Source: Marinospirillum sp.
GTDB taxonomy: Bacteria > Pseudomonadota > Gammaproteobacteria > Pseudomonadales > Halomonadaceae
Reading direction: 5' to 3'
Assembly (NCBI RefSeq): GCF_014859565.1
Contig: NZ_JACUUA010000162.1
Location: 1-7,490 of the forward strand
Length of the DNA: 7,490 nt
The notes under the pieces are model-generated. The model did not search any database, was not told the origin of the DNA, and worked only from the letters and a program-made list of their open reading frames with translations. This document shows, piece by piece, positions 7,197 to 7,490 of this stretch; the stretch's first letter is position 1, and every line of letters starts with the position of its first letter. The translations under genes were made by a program, and so were the position numbers.

Positions 7197-7213
7197 CAGC
7201 AGCAATGGCTCAA
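7185..7213 (-). promoter_or_regulatory. Candidate promoter of the moxR-VWA-phosphatase operon
   Basis: On the - strand TTGAGC (7208-7213) and TAGACT (7185-7190) each match the sigma-70 boxes at 4 of 6 positions, with an ideal 17-nt spacer. Initiation would fall near 7178, giving a leader of about 43 nt. The -10 box sits inside the 16-bp palindrome, so a bound repressor would block it. The match is modest, and read-through from the amidotransferase gene is an alternative. Confidence 0.4.
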
Positions 7214-7225
7214 ACGAGGAAAGAC

Positions 7226-7490
7226 TTAATTCGCAGTTGAAGACTGACTGGTGCGTCGGGCAATCAGTTCACCCTTGTTAAATACCACCAGCTCACCGGT
7301 TTGCATAATATCCCAGGCTTCATTGGTGGTCAGGGGTTCAGTGGCCAGCACACTTACGACATCTTTGGGGGTGGTACAGGCAGCAAAATCCACTTTCAAT
7401 TCAGTATCTTTTAACAAGGCCGGGCCAAAAGGAGCACGGCGGGTAATATGTGCCAGCTTGGTGGAACAATAGGCATAGAGGTTTTCACTG
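7226..7490 (-). CDS. yafJ: Class II glutamine amidotransferase (YafJ-like), C-terminal fragment
   Basis: Only the last 87 residues are present; the frame is open through the window's right edge, and the stop is TAA (+ coordinates 7226-7228). The segment begins S-E-N-L-Y-A-Y-C-S-T-K-L and continues with I-T-R-R-A-P-F-G-x-A, D-x-x-L-x-V-D-F, then T-T-P-K-D-V-V-S-V-L-A-T-x-P-L-T-x-N-E-x-W. This is the C-terminal pattern I recognise from E. coli YafJ-type class II (Ntn) glutamine amidotransferases, which hydrolyse glutamine through an N-terminal cysteine nucleophile that is outside this window. Its acceptor substrate is not established. It lies 91 bp upstream of moxR on the same strand and may or may not be cotranscribed with it. 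The last ten residues (R-T-S-Q-S-S-T-A-N) are a polar tail. Confidence 0.8.
   Translation of the reverse strand, partial: SENLYAYCSTKLAHITRRAPFGPALLKDTELKVDFAACTTPKDVVSVLATEPLTTNEAWDIMQTGELVVFNKGELIARRTSQSSTAN

Overview
The window reads as a chromosomal segment of a gammaproteobacterium. The evidence is the family mix: a fused indolepyruvate:ferredoxin oxidoreductase next to an Lrp/AsnC regulator, a MoxR/CoxE-like pair, a PrpA-type phosphatase and a YafJ-like amidotransferase. GC content is moderate, genes are tightly packed and codon use looks uniform. No genus can be fixed from the sequence. I see no mobile element, tRNA, rRNA, CRISPR array or other sign of recent transfer.

Left part (1-910). 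The window opens inside the C-terminal end of a MaoC-like (R)-enoyl-CoA hydratase gene on the + strand. It converges on an Lrp/AsnC-family regulator on the - strand, with a long imperfect hairpin at the junction. A 173-bp A+T-rich divergent intergenic region separates the regulator from the next gene. It carries a plausible promoter for the regulator.

Centre (911-4399). One very large + strand gene encodes a single-chain 2-oxoacid (indolepyruvate-type):ferredoxin oxidoreductase of 1162 residues. Pyrimidine, TPP-binding, Fe-S and gamma domains and a C-terminal tail are joined in one protein. The divergent Lrp-type gene is its likely regulator, probably sensing an amino acid. The gene ends at a second convergent junction marked by a perfect 13-bp inverted repeat.

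Right part (4415-7490, all - strand). In transcription order: the C-terminal part of a YafJ-like class II glutamine amidotransferase (cut by the window edge), then a MoxR-family AAA+ ATPase, a CoxE-like VWA protein and a PPP-family metallophosphatase. The last three form a tight operon, with a 6-nt gap and then a 4-nt ATGA overlap. A candidate promoter with a 16-bp palindrome over its -10 box lies before moxR. MoxR plus VWA pairs elsewhere act as ATP-driven maturation or activation machines. Here the target is unknown, and the translationally coupled phosphatase is the most interesting hint about function.

Overall the region is largely ordinary core-type genome. The parts most worth attention are the AAA+/VWA/phosphatase operon and the regulatory or terminator palindromes, rather than a clearly new system.
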